Part shown: positions 47,662 through 55,154 of the stretch, in pieces
How the letters are laid out: every line of letters begins with the position of its first letter
Numbering within the stretch: the first letter of the stretch is position 1
Origin: an uncultured Flavobacteriaceae bacterium
GTDB taxonomy: Bacteria; Bacteroidota; Bacteroidia; Flavobacteriales; Flavobacteriaceae
Direction of reading: 5' to 3'
DNA: 64,000 bases
Assembly (NCBI GenBank): GCA_947501845.1
Contig: CANMXP010000024.1
Span: 21,137-85,136, forward strand
Notes under the pieces: generated by a model
Told to the model about the DNA's origin: nothing
Seen by the model: the letters and a program-made list of their open reading frames with translations, nothing else
The model's database searches: none
Position numbers and translations under genes: made by a program

Positions 47662-48314
47662 ACACTATCAAAACACTCATAATCAATCGGTTTAAAATAT
47701 TTTCCCTATTAAGTATTTCAATGGCGTTAAGCATCGTATTACTAATGATAAGGATGAAATTAACGCATTCCTTTTTCTACTTATTTTTAGTCTGGAATTT
47801 GTTTTTAGCAGTCATTCCTTTTGCTATCACAACCTATTTAACAAGTTTCCAAAAGCTTAATAAAATAGGTTTTATCATATGGTTTAGTGCATGGCTGCTC
47901 TTTTTGCCAAATGCTCCTTATATTATTACAGATTTATTACACTTAAAAATAAGCGCTAGCCATTTACTGTGGCTAGATGTGCTTGTTGTTAGCTCTTTTG
48001 CTTTAAATGGATTATTAATGTTTTCGTTTTCACTACTAGACATGGAAACATTATTGAACCAATATTTAAAAAGAAAAACAATAACCTTTGCTATAATAGC
48101 CATACTTTTTCTAAGCGGATTTGGCGTTTATCTGGGACGATTTTTACGTTATAATTCGTGGGAAATTATTCAGAATCCTTCAGGTCTTTTTACTGATATT
48201 TTCAATATTATTTTACACCCTAATCAACATTTGGAAGCTTGGTTGTTCACCTTTTTGTTTGGTGTTTTTTTAAGTATTGGATTTTGGATGTTTAAGGTAT
48301 TATATAGACCTTAA
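47658..48314 (+). CDS. DUF1361 membrane protein
   Basis: 218 residues, six helices. LFLPNAPYIITDLLHL and GFGVYLGRFLRYNSWEI are conserved in DUF1361. Last gene of the operon that starts at 44085; the end is two bases from the convergent SDR gene. Confidence 0.88.
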   Translation: MNTIKTLIINRFKIFSLLSISMALSIVLLMIRMKLTHSFFYLFLVWNLFLAVIPFAITTYLTSFQKLNKIGFIIWFSAWLLFLPNAPYIITDLLHLKISASHLLWLDVLVVSSFALNGLLMFSFSLLDMETLLNQYLKRKTITFAIIAILFLSGFGVYLGRFLRYNSWEIIQNPSGLFTDIFNIILHPNQHLEAWLFTFLFGVFLSIGFWMFKVLYRP

Positions 48315-48316
48315 TA

Positions 48317-49105
48317 TTATACAGTCCTATTCTTTTCTTGAATATTTCTAACAATCCTTGTAGCCATATTTCTTGTAACAAAACGCGGAATCGTTGATAA
48401 AAATTTATTAAAAACACCTGGAATCGCCACTGTTTTTCCTTTTTTCATGGCATTATAGCCATATAATGCTACATCTGAAGCACAAGCCATATTAAAGCTA
48501 ATTTTGTTTTCAGAACAATTGTTAGAAACGGTTTGTTGAAATAACGTTTTTGTTGGCCCAGGGCATAAAGCTGTAACTGTCACCCCAGTACCTTTTAGCT
48601 CGTTCGCAATCGCCTCAGAAAAAGATAATATATAAGATTTTGATGCATAGTACATAGACATCATTGGTCCTGGCTGAAAAGCTGCTAAAGATGAAATATT
48701 TAAAATTTTACCAGATTTTCTAGAGATCATAGCTGGTAAAATTAATTTTGTTAAATGTGTTGTTGTTAAAACATGTAGATGCAGCATTTCAGACTCACGT
48801 TTCCAATCTGTATTTGCAAATGTTCCAAATAAGCCAAAACCTGCATTATTTACCAGTACATCTATTATAGGTAACTGTTTAACCTCATTATAAATCTCTT
48901 GAGCTACATCTGGTTGGCTTAAATCTTTCACCAAGATGGTTACCGTATTTTTATACTCTTTATTAAAAAACTGTTTTACTTCTTTGAGTTTCGGTGCATC
49001 AATATCAACTAAAACAAGATTATAATCATCTTTTATTAGTAAAAGCGCTAATTCATATCCCAATCCCGAAGCAGCCCCAGTTACTAAAGCTGTTTTAGTC
49101 ATCAT
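48317..49105 (-). CDS. Short-chain dehydrogenase/reductase
   Basis: 262 residues. Cofactor motif TGAASGLGYE, NNAGFG, and the active site S...YYASK. It belongs to the classical SDRs of the DltE/YqjQ type with the C-terminal lipid-facing helix. Substrate unknown. It lies 20 bases behind the alanine/saccharopine dehydrogenase-like gene on the same strand. Confidence 0.9.
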   Translation of the reverse strand: MMTKTALVTGAASGLGYELALLLIKDDYNLVLVDIDAPKLKEVKQFFNKEYKNTVTILVKDLSQPDVAQEIYNEVKQLPIIDVLVNNAGFGLFGTFANTDWKRESEMLHLHVLTTTHLTKLILPAMISRKSGKILNISSLAAFQPGPMMSMYYASKSYILSFSEAIANELKGTGVTVTALCPGPTKTLFQQTVSNNCSENKISFNMACASDVALYGYNAMKKGKTVAIPGVFNKFLSTIPRFVTRNMATRIVRNIQEKNRTV

Positions 49106-49125
49106 ATCATTTTAGTAATTCGAAA

Positions 49126-50337
49126 TTACTCTTCACCATTCACGTAACCTTGTAAATAAGAGAATCTTTCTGTTAGTTTTCCATCTTTTGTTATCCTAGC
49201 CCGTTCTAAAACACCATCAGCATCATTATTAAAAAATGCAGGAATGACATGCTCAAGAAATTGTTCGCCAAACCCCTCACTAGCATCTTTTGGAAGCTCA
49301 CATGGCAAATTATCTACTGCCATAACCGTTATTGCATCCTCTTCATTAAAAGCAATTTCCTTTTCAGATAGCGGATCATAACCATAAAATGGTTCTGCTA
49401 TAGTTGATGCCCTTAATGTAGACGCCACAGGTCCATCTACATCACAACTAATATCTGCCACTAAATTTATATTGAAATCTGGTGATTTAGCGTCCTCTCG
49501 CGTAAATAAATAAGGCGCCCCCGTACCATAAAAATGACCAGCTATAAAAAAATCCGTTTCCCTTGCATAGGGCATAAAGTTACTTTCATAACCTGTTGCA
49601 TCTTGATAAAACTCTTCTGTATTACCCACTTTACCATCTTTACGCTTGCTGTACTCCATAACATCTACTAAACAGTAAACAGGTTCGGTAAACTTAGATG
49701 TTAAATACAAGGCATCACTAATTTGCTTTATTTTTAAATGATCTAGAATTTCTTTTGCTCCGCGTGCAACCTTACCAGTTCCTGAAAGTAATATTTTTAT
49801 ATTAGGCAGTTTTATTTTATCTAATTCTGCCTTTACAGCATTTAAATCTGCAAGACTTTCTACTTTTGGTAAATGAAATAATCCATCTCTCAACCCTAAA
49901 GCTCTAAAGCCATTATATGCCCCTACCAATCCAGCATAATAACCAAAACCTATTAAACGAAACCCATTGCTCCCTACAATAGTTTCATGATCGTACAACT
50001 CTATATTTTTTTCTAAAATTGCTTTTAAAAGTTTTCTGTTATAGGGCTGCTTTTTTATAGTATGAGAAAAGAAAAAGTATTTTTTATTGGGAATTAGGTT
50101 TTCAATTGGTACTTCCTTTACACCAATCATCACATCGCAGTCGTCAATATTGCTTACAACTTCTAATCCCTCTGTTTTATATTGCGCATCAGAAAACACG
50201 CGAATATCACTAGATTCAACTTTAAAAGTCGCTTCTGTAAACTCTTTTTGAGCTTCAACTAACTTTAACGGAGAAAATACCACACGCCTGTCTGGTGGAG
50301 TTTTGCGCTCTTTTATAATAGCAAACTGGATATTCAT
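49126..50337 (-). CDS. Alanine dehydrogenase/saccharopine dehydrogenase (LYS1-like) family protein
   Basis: 403 residues. An AlaDH/PNT N domain (FAIIKERKTPPDRRVVFSP, FFFSHTIKKQPYNR) and a Rossmann domain (ILLSGTGKVARGAKEIL). The segments LVADISCDVDGPVASTLRASTIAEPFYGY resemble saccharopine dehydrogenase (NAD+, lysine-forming) more than alanine dehydrogenase. The true reaction in flavobacteria is not established. Confidence 0.8.
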   Translation of the reverse strand: MNIQFAIIKERKTPPDRRVVFSPLKLVEAQKEFTEATFKVESSDIRVFSDAQYKTEGLEVVSNIDDCDVMIGVKEVPIENLIPNKKYFFFSHTIKKQPYNRKLLKAILEKNIELYDHETIVGSNGFRLIGFGYYAGLVGAYNGFRALGLRDGLFHLPKVESLADLNAVKAELDKIKLPNIKILLSGTGKVARGAKEILDHLKIKQISDALYLTSKFTEPVYCLVDVMEYSKRKDGKVGNTEEFYQDATGYESNFMPYARETDFFIAGHFYGTGAPYLFTREDAKSPDFNINLVADISCDVDGPVASTLRASTIAEPFYGYDPLSEKEIAFNEEDAITVMAVDNLPCELPKDASEGFGEQFLEHVIPAFFNNDADGVLERARITKDGKLTERFSYLQGYVNGEE

Positions 50338-50441
50338 TTGGTTATTGGTTTAGTTGGTTAACTGTCCCAGAAATACTAATTAATACTAATACAAGCAGTT
50401 AATTTAATGCTGGAACAATTTTTGCACGAAAATAAGAGGAT

Positions 50442-50474
50442 TTGCATGGTTATACAAACTTTTTGATACCTTTG
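50442..50474 (+). promoter_or_regulatory. Promoter of ssrA
   Basis: TTG at 50442-50444 and TACCTTTG at 50467-50474 (22 bases between) match the class promoter. It predicts a 5' leader of about 150 bases that would be removed by RNase P. The leader (50480-50628) contains a short hairpin AAGGC/GCCTT at about 50491-50508 and no gene. Confidence 0.6.
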
Positions 50475-50628
50475 CTGTCCACATTAAGGGTTAAGGCATT
50501 AGAACGCCTTGTTATGAGAGGCAACCTATAATTTGAAACAATAGGATAACAAACACTTCTTGGTATGATTTTTTATCTCAATGACACTTGATATGACAGA
50601 AAATCACCCTAAATGACAAATTAATTAA

Positions 50629-51020
50629 GGGGTCGACTGGTTTTGACAGCGAGATTAATTGAACGGTAAGCACGTCGTGTAATGATATTGAAACACGTTA
50701 AAGGCTAGATCAACTTTTAAACGGCGAGAATAACTACGCTTTAGCTGCATAATCCGAATTATAGTAGGATTAGCCTAGGCACACAAGGTGTGCAAGCTTT
50801 ATGTCTCCAGAAAGCCTTTGTTAACGGCGTTCTATTTTGAGGCATCGTAAATGTTAACATAAATTGGGTAGCGCTTTGATGCCCTTTTGAAACTAAAAAA
50901 GATAAGTTATAAGTAGGTTGTCTTTAACCAGCTTATAATCGAAAAACCAAGAAAAGAATAAGCGTGTAGAAAGCTCTTTGGTTACTTGTTTGGACGAGAG
51001 TTCGATTCTCTCCGACTCCA
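50629..51020 (+). ncRNA. ssrA: Transfer-messenger RNA (tmRNA)
   Basis: The 5' end GGGGTCGACTGG and the 3' part GAGTTCGATTCTCTCCGACTCCA form the tRNA-like domain; GGGGTCG pairs with CGACTCC. The tag frame at 50723-50752 encodes GENNYALAA and a stop, the usual flavobacterial tag. A 3' CCA is not encoded after the discriminator A. It rescues stalled ribosomes together with SmpB. The 3' end is a classic island integration site, and the DNA downstream is indeed accessory. Confidence 0.96.
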
Positions 51021-51048
51021 CTTATTGCGTATCAAAACGCATCAAAAA

Positions 51049-51073
51049 CCCTGTAAGTTTATGATTTACAGGG
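51049..51073 (+). terminator. Terminator of ssrA
   Basis: CCCTGTAA (51049-51056) pairs with TTACAGGG (51066-51073), followed by a T-rich stretch. Confidence 0.75.
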
Positions 51074-51283
51074 CTTTGCATTTTATTCAATCTCATTTGA
51101 TATCATATAAAACCATCCTAATCGAGACCAATTCGGTGACCTCTTTTGAGTTTTACAAACAGGTCTCGACAAGCACAATATCCTACTGATTTTTCAATAA
51201 TTTACAAGACCACCTCTTTAGGTTACTAGGTATTAATTTATTACCTTTTTAGTGATTTAACGAGACCTAAAAACTATATAATT

Positions 51284-51553
51284 ATGAAAACAGACTTTTC
51301 TATACATTTTCACCTAATTAATTCAAAAACAAATAGTAAAGGGTTAGCTCCTATTTATTTACGATTAACAGTTAATAACAAGCGTACTGAATACAGTATT
51401 AGCAGAAAGATCTATCCAAAATTTTGGAGTAACAAGTCCCAAAAAATTATGGGTACAAACCGTGACGCAACTGAAATAAACAATCACATTGATAATCTTA
51501 AGCATAAACTCAATAAAATTCACCAAAGATTGATAGACGGCGATTATTGGTAA
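51284..51553 (+). pseudogene. Integrase fragment: arm-type DNA-binding domain only
   Basis: 89 codons that match only the N terminus of Bacteroidota tyrosine integrases (SKTNSKGLAPIYLRLTVNNKRTEYSISRKIYPKFWSN). The core-binding and catalytic domains are missing; the frame runs into a dinB-like remnant. It lies 260 bases behind ssrA, where an integrating element would leave its int gene, so it marks an old insertion at the tmRNA site. Confidence 0.75.
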
Positions 51554-51555
51554 GA

Positions 51556-51724
51556 CTTATCGGGGTAAAGTTCAGTCATTTGGTAGAGGGTGGTTATCAA
51601 ATCAACCTCTTTGAAGACAATGAAAAGATTATCAATCTTTTCAGGCAATGGACAAAATGAGGAAACACTACGGATACAAGGCCTAATTAGAGCTGTTGAT
51701 ATTGAAGCCAAAAGTATAAGCTGA
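51556..51724 (+). pseudogene. Decayed 3' end of a DNA polymerase IV (dinB-like) gene
   Basis: From 51556 one frame reads LIGVKFSHLVEGGYQINLFE and continues to INLFRQW, the little-finger end of Bacteroidota Y-family polymerases; after a shift another frame reads AMDKMRKHYGYKA and after a further shift IRAVDIEAKSIS and a stop at 51724. At least two frameshifts are needed. It is a fragment fused to the integrase arm piece, evidence of deletion at the island edge. Confidence 0.7.
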
Positions 51725-51818
51725 TAGAATCCGTTTACGGGAGAACCCCTTCCCTATTAGCCAATAGGAGATGCTAATTCTTTTTTATTTGAATACGGAG
51801 TCAAAATGAGTTAAGTGG

Positions 51819-52190
51819 TTAACCATGCATATAATCCTGCCATGTTACCAAAAGGTATTTTTCCTTCTGGTTTTGTTTTTTTAGGTTCAGAAAACCGTAT
51901 TCATAACAGAAAAAGTATACCTGCCCTTTTTTATTCTTCCAATAATGCGTAAAGTAATTAGGGTTGAAACCTTCGGATAGTAGCTTTTCTTTACGTATAG
52001 TAGACAGTCCTGATTTGTTATACACTTTTAAGAGTTTTCGGTTCGTTTTTAGTTGTTTGTCAATCGCGTAATACAGGACATCTTCCTGCTTACGGGTTTC
52101 ATACTGATGGGCAGACTTACAGTGTGTGGAACAATACTTCTTGTCTGATCTTCCTATAATTTCAGTTTTGCAATACGGACATATGCTCAT
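51819..52190 (-). CDS. Zinc-ribbon protein divergent from the cassette recombinase
   Basis: 123 residues. The N terminus MSICPYCKTEIIGRSDKKYCSTHCK holds a C-x2-C ... C-x3-C zinc ribbon; the rest (FNPNYFTHYWKNKKGQVYFFCYEYGFL ... YLLVTWQDYM) is known from other flavobacterial proteins of unknown function. It is divergent from the recombinase with a perfect inverted repeat midway (52206-52236), so it could regulate or accompany it. Confidence 0.7.
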   Translation of the reverse strand: MSICPYCKTEIIGRSDKKYCSTHCKSAHQYETRKQEDVLYYAIDKQLKTNRKLLKVYNKSGLSTIRKEKLLSEGFNPNYFTHYWKNKKGQVYFFCYEYGFLNLKKQNQKEKYLLVTWQDYMHG

Positions 52191-52205
52191 AATCTCTTTT
52201 AAATA

Positions 52206-52236
52206 TATATTAGTCGAATACTATCCGACTAATATA
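52206..52236. promoter_or_regulatory. Inverted repeat in the recombinase control region
   Basis: Perfect 11-base arms TATATTAGTCG (52206-52216) and CGACTAATATA (52226-52236) with a nine-base centre. It is 34 bases before the recombinase ATG and 15 bases before the zinc-ribbon start, so a protein bound here could control both genes. Confidence 0.6.
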
Positions 52237-52270
52237 CTTTTATATCTTTTTATTATAACACTTTTGTATC

Positions 52271-53398
52271 ATGAATATCAGAAAACACATCACTCTTAAG
52301 CATTTGATGATTGGTAATCAAAAGATGATCGGAATACAATTTCATCCTAATAAGGTCATTCAGGCATTAATTAAGGAGCTCCCTAACCCTAAGTGGAGCA
52401 AGAAATTTTCGATGGTGTATATTATAAACAACAAAGAAAACCTACATCTAGTCTTTGAGAAATTTAAAGGTGTGGCTTGGGTAAATGGAAATTCATTTTT
52501 TAAAGAAAAAATAATCAGGGATAACCACCCAGTTGATATTAATTGGTATCGTAATAGACCTAAAACAGCTTCGTATAGACATGTCCCAGAAGAATATTTG
52601 ATGAAATTAGAACTGAAAAGATATGCTCTAAACACCTGTAAAACCTATATATTACAATTTGAAAAGTTTATCAACCACTATCCAGATTGTCCCGTTATTG
52701 AATTATCAGAACAAGAAATAAGGAATTACCTTCAATTGCTTATACAGCAACAAAAATCTAACAGTTATATCAATCAAGCTATAAATAGTATCAAATTCTA
52801 CTATGAAGTAGTAATGGCAATGCCTAATAGATTTTACAGTATCGAAAGACCTAGAAAAGAGCAGAAACTTCCAAGTATATTGGCTAAAGAAGATATCCTA
52901 AGAATGATTGATCTCACAAAAAATCTAAAACACAAATGTATTATTAGCCTGCTATATTCTTCTGGACTGCGCCGAAGTGAATTATTAGACTTAAAAATTA
53001 CAGATATTGATAGCAAAAGTATGCTTATCAAAGTAAGACAAGCTAAAGGAAATAGAGATAGATATACTGTACTTAATCAAGCTGTTCTAGATAGTCTTAG
53101 AAAATACTACAAAGCATACAAACCAAAACTATATTTATTTGAAGCCATAGAACCTGAAAAAAAATATAGTACTACCAGTGTCTTAAAGGTTGTGAATCAG
53201 GCTGCCAAAAAAGCTAAAATTAATCAATCTGTACATCCACATATGTTAAGGCATAGTTTTGCTACACATCTATTAGAAGAAGGAATAGATTTGAGATATA
53301 TACAAGTCTTATTAGGACACAATTCCAGCAAAACAACTGAAATTTATACACATGTTGCTATAAAAAAGTTTAAAAACTTAAAAGATTTACTAATTTAG
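52271..53398 (+). CDS. XerC-like tyrosine recombinase of the cassette array (non-IntI)
   Basis: 375 residues. Residues 1-100 are an N-terminal extension (LIKELPNPKWSKKFSMVYI) resembling the W-S...W-Y-x-P type domain placed before many Bacteroidota recombinases. A SAM-like core-binding domain follows (105-185). All catalytic residues are present: Arg234 (SGLRRSE), Lys259 (QAKG), His324 and Arg327 (HPHMLRH), His350 (LLGH), Tyr359. The extra segment that IntI proteins have between patch III and box II is missing. The stop is 48 bases before the first cassette junction, in the same direction as the cassettes. It is the likely cassette integrase, although this is inferred from position. Confidence 0.88.
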   Translation: MNIRKHITLKHLMIGNQKMIGIQFHPNKVIQALIKELPNPKWSKKFSMVYIINNKENLHLVFEKFKGVAWVNGNSFFKEKIIRDNHPVDINWYRNRPKTASYRHVPEEYLMKLELKRYALNTCKTYILQFEKFINHYPDCPVIELSEQEIRNYLQLLIQQQKSNSYINQAINSIKFYYEVVMAMPNRFYSIERPRKEQKLPSILAKEDILRMIDLTKNLKHKCIISLLYSSGLRRSELLDLKITDIDSKSMLIKVRQAKGNRDRYTVLNQAVLDSLRKYYKAYKPKLYLFEAIEPEKKYSTTSVLKVVNQAAKKAKINQSVHPHMLRHSFATHLLEEGIDLRYIQVLLGHNSSKTTEIYTHVAIKKFKNLKDLLI

Positions 53399-53415
53399 CT
53401 ACTCACATAATGGAA

Positions 53416-53439
53416 ATATAGTTACCATAGTAACTATAT
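53416..53439. repeat. Inverted repeat between recombinase stop and first cassette junction
   Basis: Arms ATATAGTTAC and GTAACTATAT with a CATA loop, ten perfect pairs. No T run follows, so it is not an obvious terminator. It ends seven bases before the junction GTT at 53446, a position where an attI accessory element would be expected. Confidence 0.55.
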
Positions 53440-53445
53440 CCAATT

Positions 53446-53452
53446 GTTAGCG
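53446..53452 (+). other. attI-like insertion point
   Basis: GTTAGCG here opens cassette 1: the bases GTTAGCGAGC are complementary to the ten bases GCTCGCTAAC that end it at 53721-53730. It has no attC-like arms to its left, only recombinase gene and the inverted repeat, so it is the proximal site of the array. Confidence 0.6.
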
Positions 53453-53850
53453 AGCATGCCACTCTTGCTCAAAAAATCAACAATTCGCAATCAACACGTG
53501 TAAAAAACAAAACTATCCTGTAAACAATACGTGAATCTGACCCTAGTAAACCCTAAAAACTGACCTAAAGCAAAACGCAAGCATAACGCACGACTGACCT
53601 CTAGAAACCCTAAATTTCTGACTGATTTTTGACATGGCGCAAATTTTACATCGGACAATAACTCATGTGCAAAATATCTAAACAGCACTCTAAAATCTAT
53701 CTCTTGTAAATAATAGTAACGCTCGCTAACAATATGTATAGAAAATGCTTATTTTAGTACCTAAACAAAGGACTGTGGCTATTTGTTACGGCTGATTTTC
53801 CTAGCGGAAAATCAGCCTCGATAAAATACGCACTTTCCATACATTAAGCG
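53447..53850 (+). mobile_element. Cassette 1, without recognisable gene
   Basis: 404 bases. About 270 bases lie between the opening junction and the attC core and contain no convincing gene; a 65-codon frame on the minus strand (53491-53688) has no recognisable features. Two imperfect direct repeats of about 28 bases, each with CTGACC...AAACCCTAAA...CTGAC, occur at about 53527-53555 and 53596-53625. The cassette may carry a promoter or a small RNA, or be decayed. Confidence 0.6.
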
Positions 53851-53856
53851 TTATGG
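53721..53856 (+). repeat. attC-like site 1
   Basis: Left core GCTCGCTAAC (53721-53730), right core GTTATGG (53850-53856). Arms ATGTATAGAAAATGC and GCACTTTCCATACAT pair imperfectly. The centre folds into GGCTGATTTTCC-TAGC-GGAAAATCAGCC (12 pairs). Confidence 0.8.
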
Positions 53857-53877
53857 AGCATTAAAACCAGAACTAAA

Positions 53878-54222
53878 ATGGACTTAAAAGATTTTATAAA
53901 ACAAACTCTAATTGAAATAACGAATGGAGTAAAAGAAGCTCAAGAAAGCATTAAAGATTCTGGAGCATATATAAACCCAAAAGGGCTACATAGTGGTGAA
54001 AATATACGTTCTGGATATGAAGATCAATTTAGAAGCCTGCAAAAAGTAAAGATGAGTGTTGCCGTAAACGCCGTTGAAAACTCTGAAATGAAAGGTGGAA
54101 TCGGAATAATTTCTGTCTTTTCAGCTGGACTATCTAGTAAGGTTTCTGATATAAATACTGTAACAAATCGAATTGAAATTGAAATACCTATTTCATTACC
54201 TGTTATGAATATTAAAAACTAA
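53878..54222 (+). CDS. Small cassette protein, unknown (amphipathic helix plus beta strands)
   Basis: 114 residues starting 22 bases after the junction. An N-terminal helix (MDLKDFIKQTLIEITNGVKEAQESI) is followed by VKMSVAVNAVENSEMKGGIGIISVFSAG and IEIEIPISLPVM. The order, helix then V-x-F/V-x-V-A-V ... G-G-x-G-I ... R-I-x-x-x-I-P, resembles small partner proteins of the Trypco2 type found with bacterial conflict systems, but this is only a pattern match. First of three genes in cassette 2. Confidence 0.6.
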   Translation: MDLKDFIKQTLIEITNGVKEAQESIKDSGAYINPKGLHSGENIRSGYEDQFRSLQKVKMSVAVNAVENSEMKGGIGIISVFSAGLSSKVSDINTVTNRIEIEIPISLPVMNIKN

Positions 54223-54269
54223 AAAAACGTTTTGCAATGTGACACTCTATAAATGTATTACTCGCAAAA

Positions 54270-54614
54270 TTATCTCCTTTCTCCCCGACCTCTTTTCTCA
54301 ATCAATAAATGGACATAAAAGTCAAAAGCTTGTTTTGACAAGGTTGTCCCATCGGACAAATCAACTCCCTTGCAAAAGATATTTAGCTGACCTACATACC
54401 ACTCATAAAACTCATCTGACCTATCATTTAGACCTATCATTGAAAATATAAGCTCACTAAAGTCAGAAATACAAATACTTCCATCGAATCCCATGTTATC
54501 GAAGCTATTGGTTAATTTTTGACTTTTTAATTCTTGTCTGATTATGAATATGGTAAATTCCGCTTCTTCAGGAATTTTGACTAATAGTGAGCTTTTTGGA
54601 TATTTGATTTTCAT
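54270..54614 (-). CDS. Unknown protein divergent from XRE regulator (cassette 2)
   Basis: 114 residues, acidic, no membrane segment or known motif. It runs against the cassette direction and is divergent from the XRE gene at 54792 with a 177-base control region that contains two inverted repeats. The arrangement suggests a toxin-antitoxin or self-regulated addiction pair, but the sequence does not show which partner would be toxic. Confidence 0.6.
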   Translation of the reverse strand: MKIKYPKSSLLVKIPEEAEFTIFIIRQELKSQKLTNSFDNMGFDGSICISDFSELIFSMIGLNDRSDEFYEWYVGQLNIFCKGVDLSDGTTLSKQAFDFYVHLLIEKRGRGERR

Positions 54615-54660
54615 GATTAAATTATTTTTAACAAATCAAATATACGTAAAAAGAATTATA

Positions 54661-54700
54661 ATCAACATATTATGTATTAAATAATTCATAATATGTTGAT
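54661..54700. promoter_or_regulatory. Inverted repeat, 14-bp perfect arms, in cassette 2
   Basis: ATCAACATATTATG (54661-54674) and CATAATATGTTGAT (54687-54700). It lies 46 bases before the minus-strand gene start and is a likely operator or a transcript hairpin. Confidence 0.6.
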
Positions 54701-54757
54701 ATTAACAATTCTTAATGAATTGACAACTAGGCTATTATACTTAAAATATATTATTTA

Positions 54758-54793
54758 ATGCTAAATTTGTTGTTATAAACACATATTTAGCAT
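54758..54793 (+). promoter_or_regulatory. Promoter and operator at the XRE start, cassette 2
   Basis: ATGCTAAAT (54758-54766) and ATTTAGCAT (54785-54793) form an inverted repeat that covers the minus-7 element TAAATTTG (54762-54769) and the start codon at 54792. A protein bound here would block its own transcription. Confidence 0.55.
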
Positions 54794-55004
54794 GACTAAA
54801 AAAATAAAAATCAACAGAATAAAAGTAATTCTAGCCGAAAAAGATATTAGTCATAAAGACTTTGCCAATATGGTTTCAAAGACCCCAAATACTATTTCAA
54901 GAATATGTAATAACGATTCTCAACCATCTTTAAAATTTCTCAGACAAATGGCAATCGTTCTAGATGTAGATATTACTGAATTACTTATCAGAACAAAAAA
55001 ATAG
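54792..55004 (+). CDS. XRE-family helix-turn-helix regulator (cassette 2)
   Basis: 70 residues, a lone Cro/C1-type HTH: INRIKVILAEKDISHKDFANMVSKTPNTISRICNNDSQPSLKFLRQMAIVLDVDITELL. The start codon overlaps an inverted repeat, pointing to autorepression. It ends three bases before the left core of attC-like site 2. Probably controls the divergent gene at 54270-54614. Confidence 0.88.
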   Translation: MTKKIKINRIKVILAEKDISHKDFANMVSKTPNTISRICNNDSQPSLKFLRQMAIVLDVDITELLIRTKK

Positions 55005-55007
55005 AAC

Positions 55008-55142
55008 GCTCCATAACAAAATGTATAATTCATTGCTTCTGATTTTCCTATCGGAAAATCCTCGCACTTTTGCTATCTTCGTTTCTTAATCTGAAAATCC
55101 CTGCGGATTTTCACGCAACAAATCATACACAAATCGTTAGCC
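55008..55142 (+). repeat. attC-like site 2
   Basis: Left core GCTCCATAAC (55008-55017), right core GTTAGCC (55136-55142). The left arm AAAATGTATAATTCATTGC and right arm AACAAATCATACACAAATC pair imperfectly; GATTTTCCTATCGGAAAATC and TGAAAATCCCTGCGGATTTTCA give two internal hairpins. Confidence 0.78.
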
Positions 55143-55154
55143 ACAAGCTGAAAA

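Noticed and set aside
50338..50628. tRNA gene or riboswitch before ssrA
   Set aside because: Only a short AAGGC/GCCTT hairpin is present; no cloverleaf or known aptamer pattern was found.
52271..53398. Housekeeping XerC/XerD for dif recombination
   Set aside because: A xerC start is present at 1-142 beside rpsU, the 52 kb protein has an N-terminal extension, and it lies in accessory DNA next to the cassette array.
53491..53688. 65-codon minus-strand frame as the gene of cassette 1
   Set aside because: No start context, no family resemblance and odd composition; kept only as a possibility in the cassette entry.
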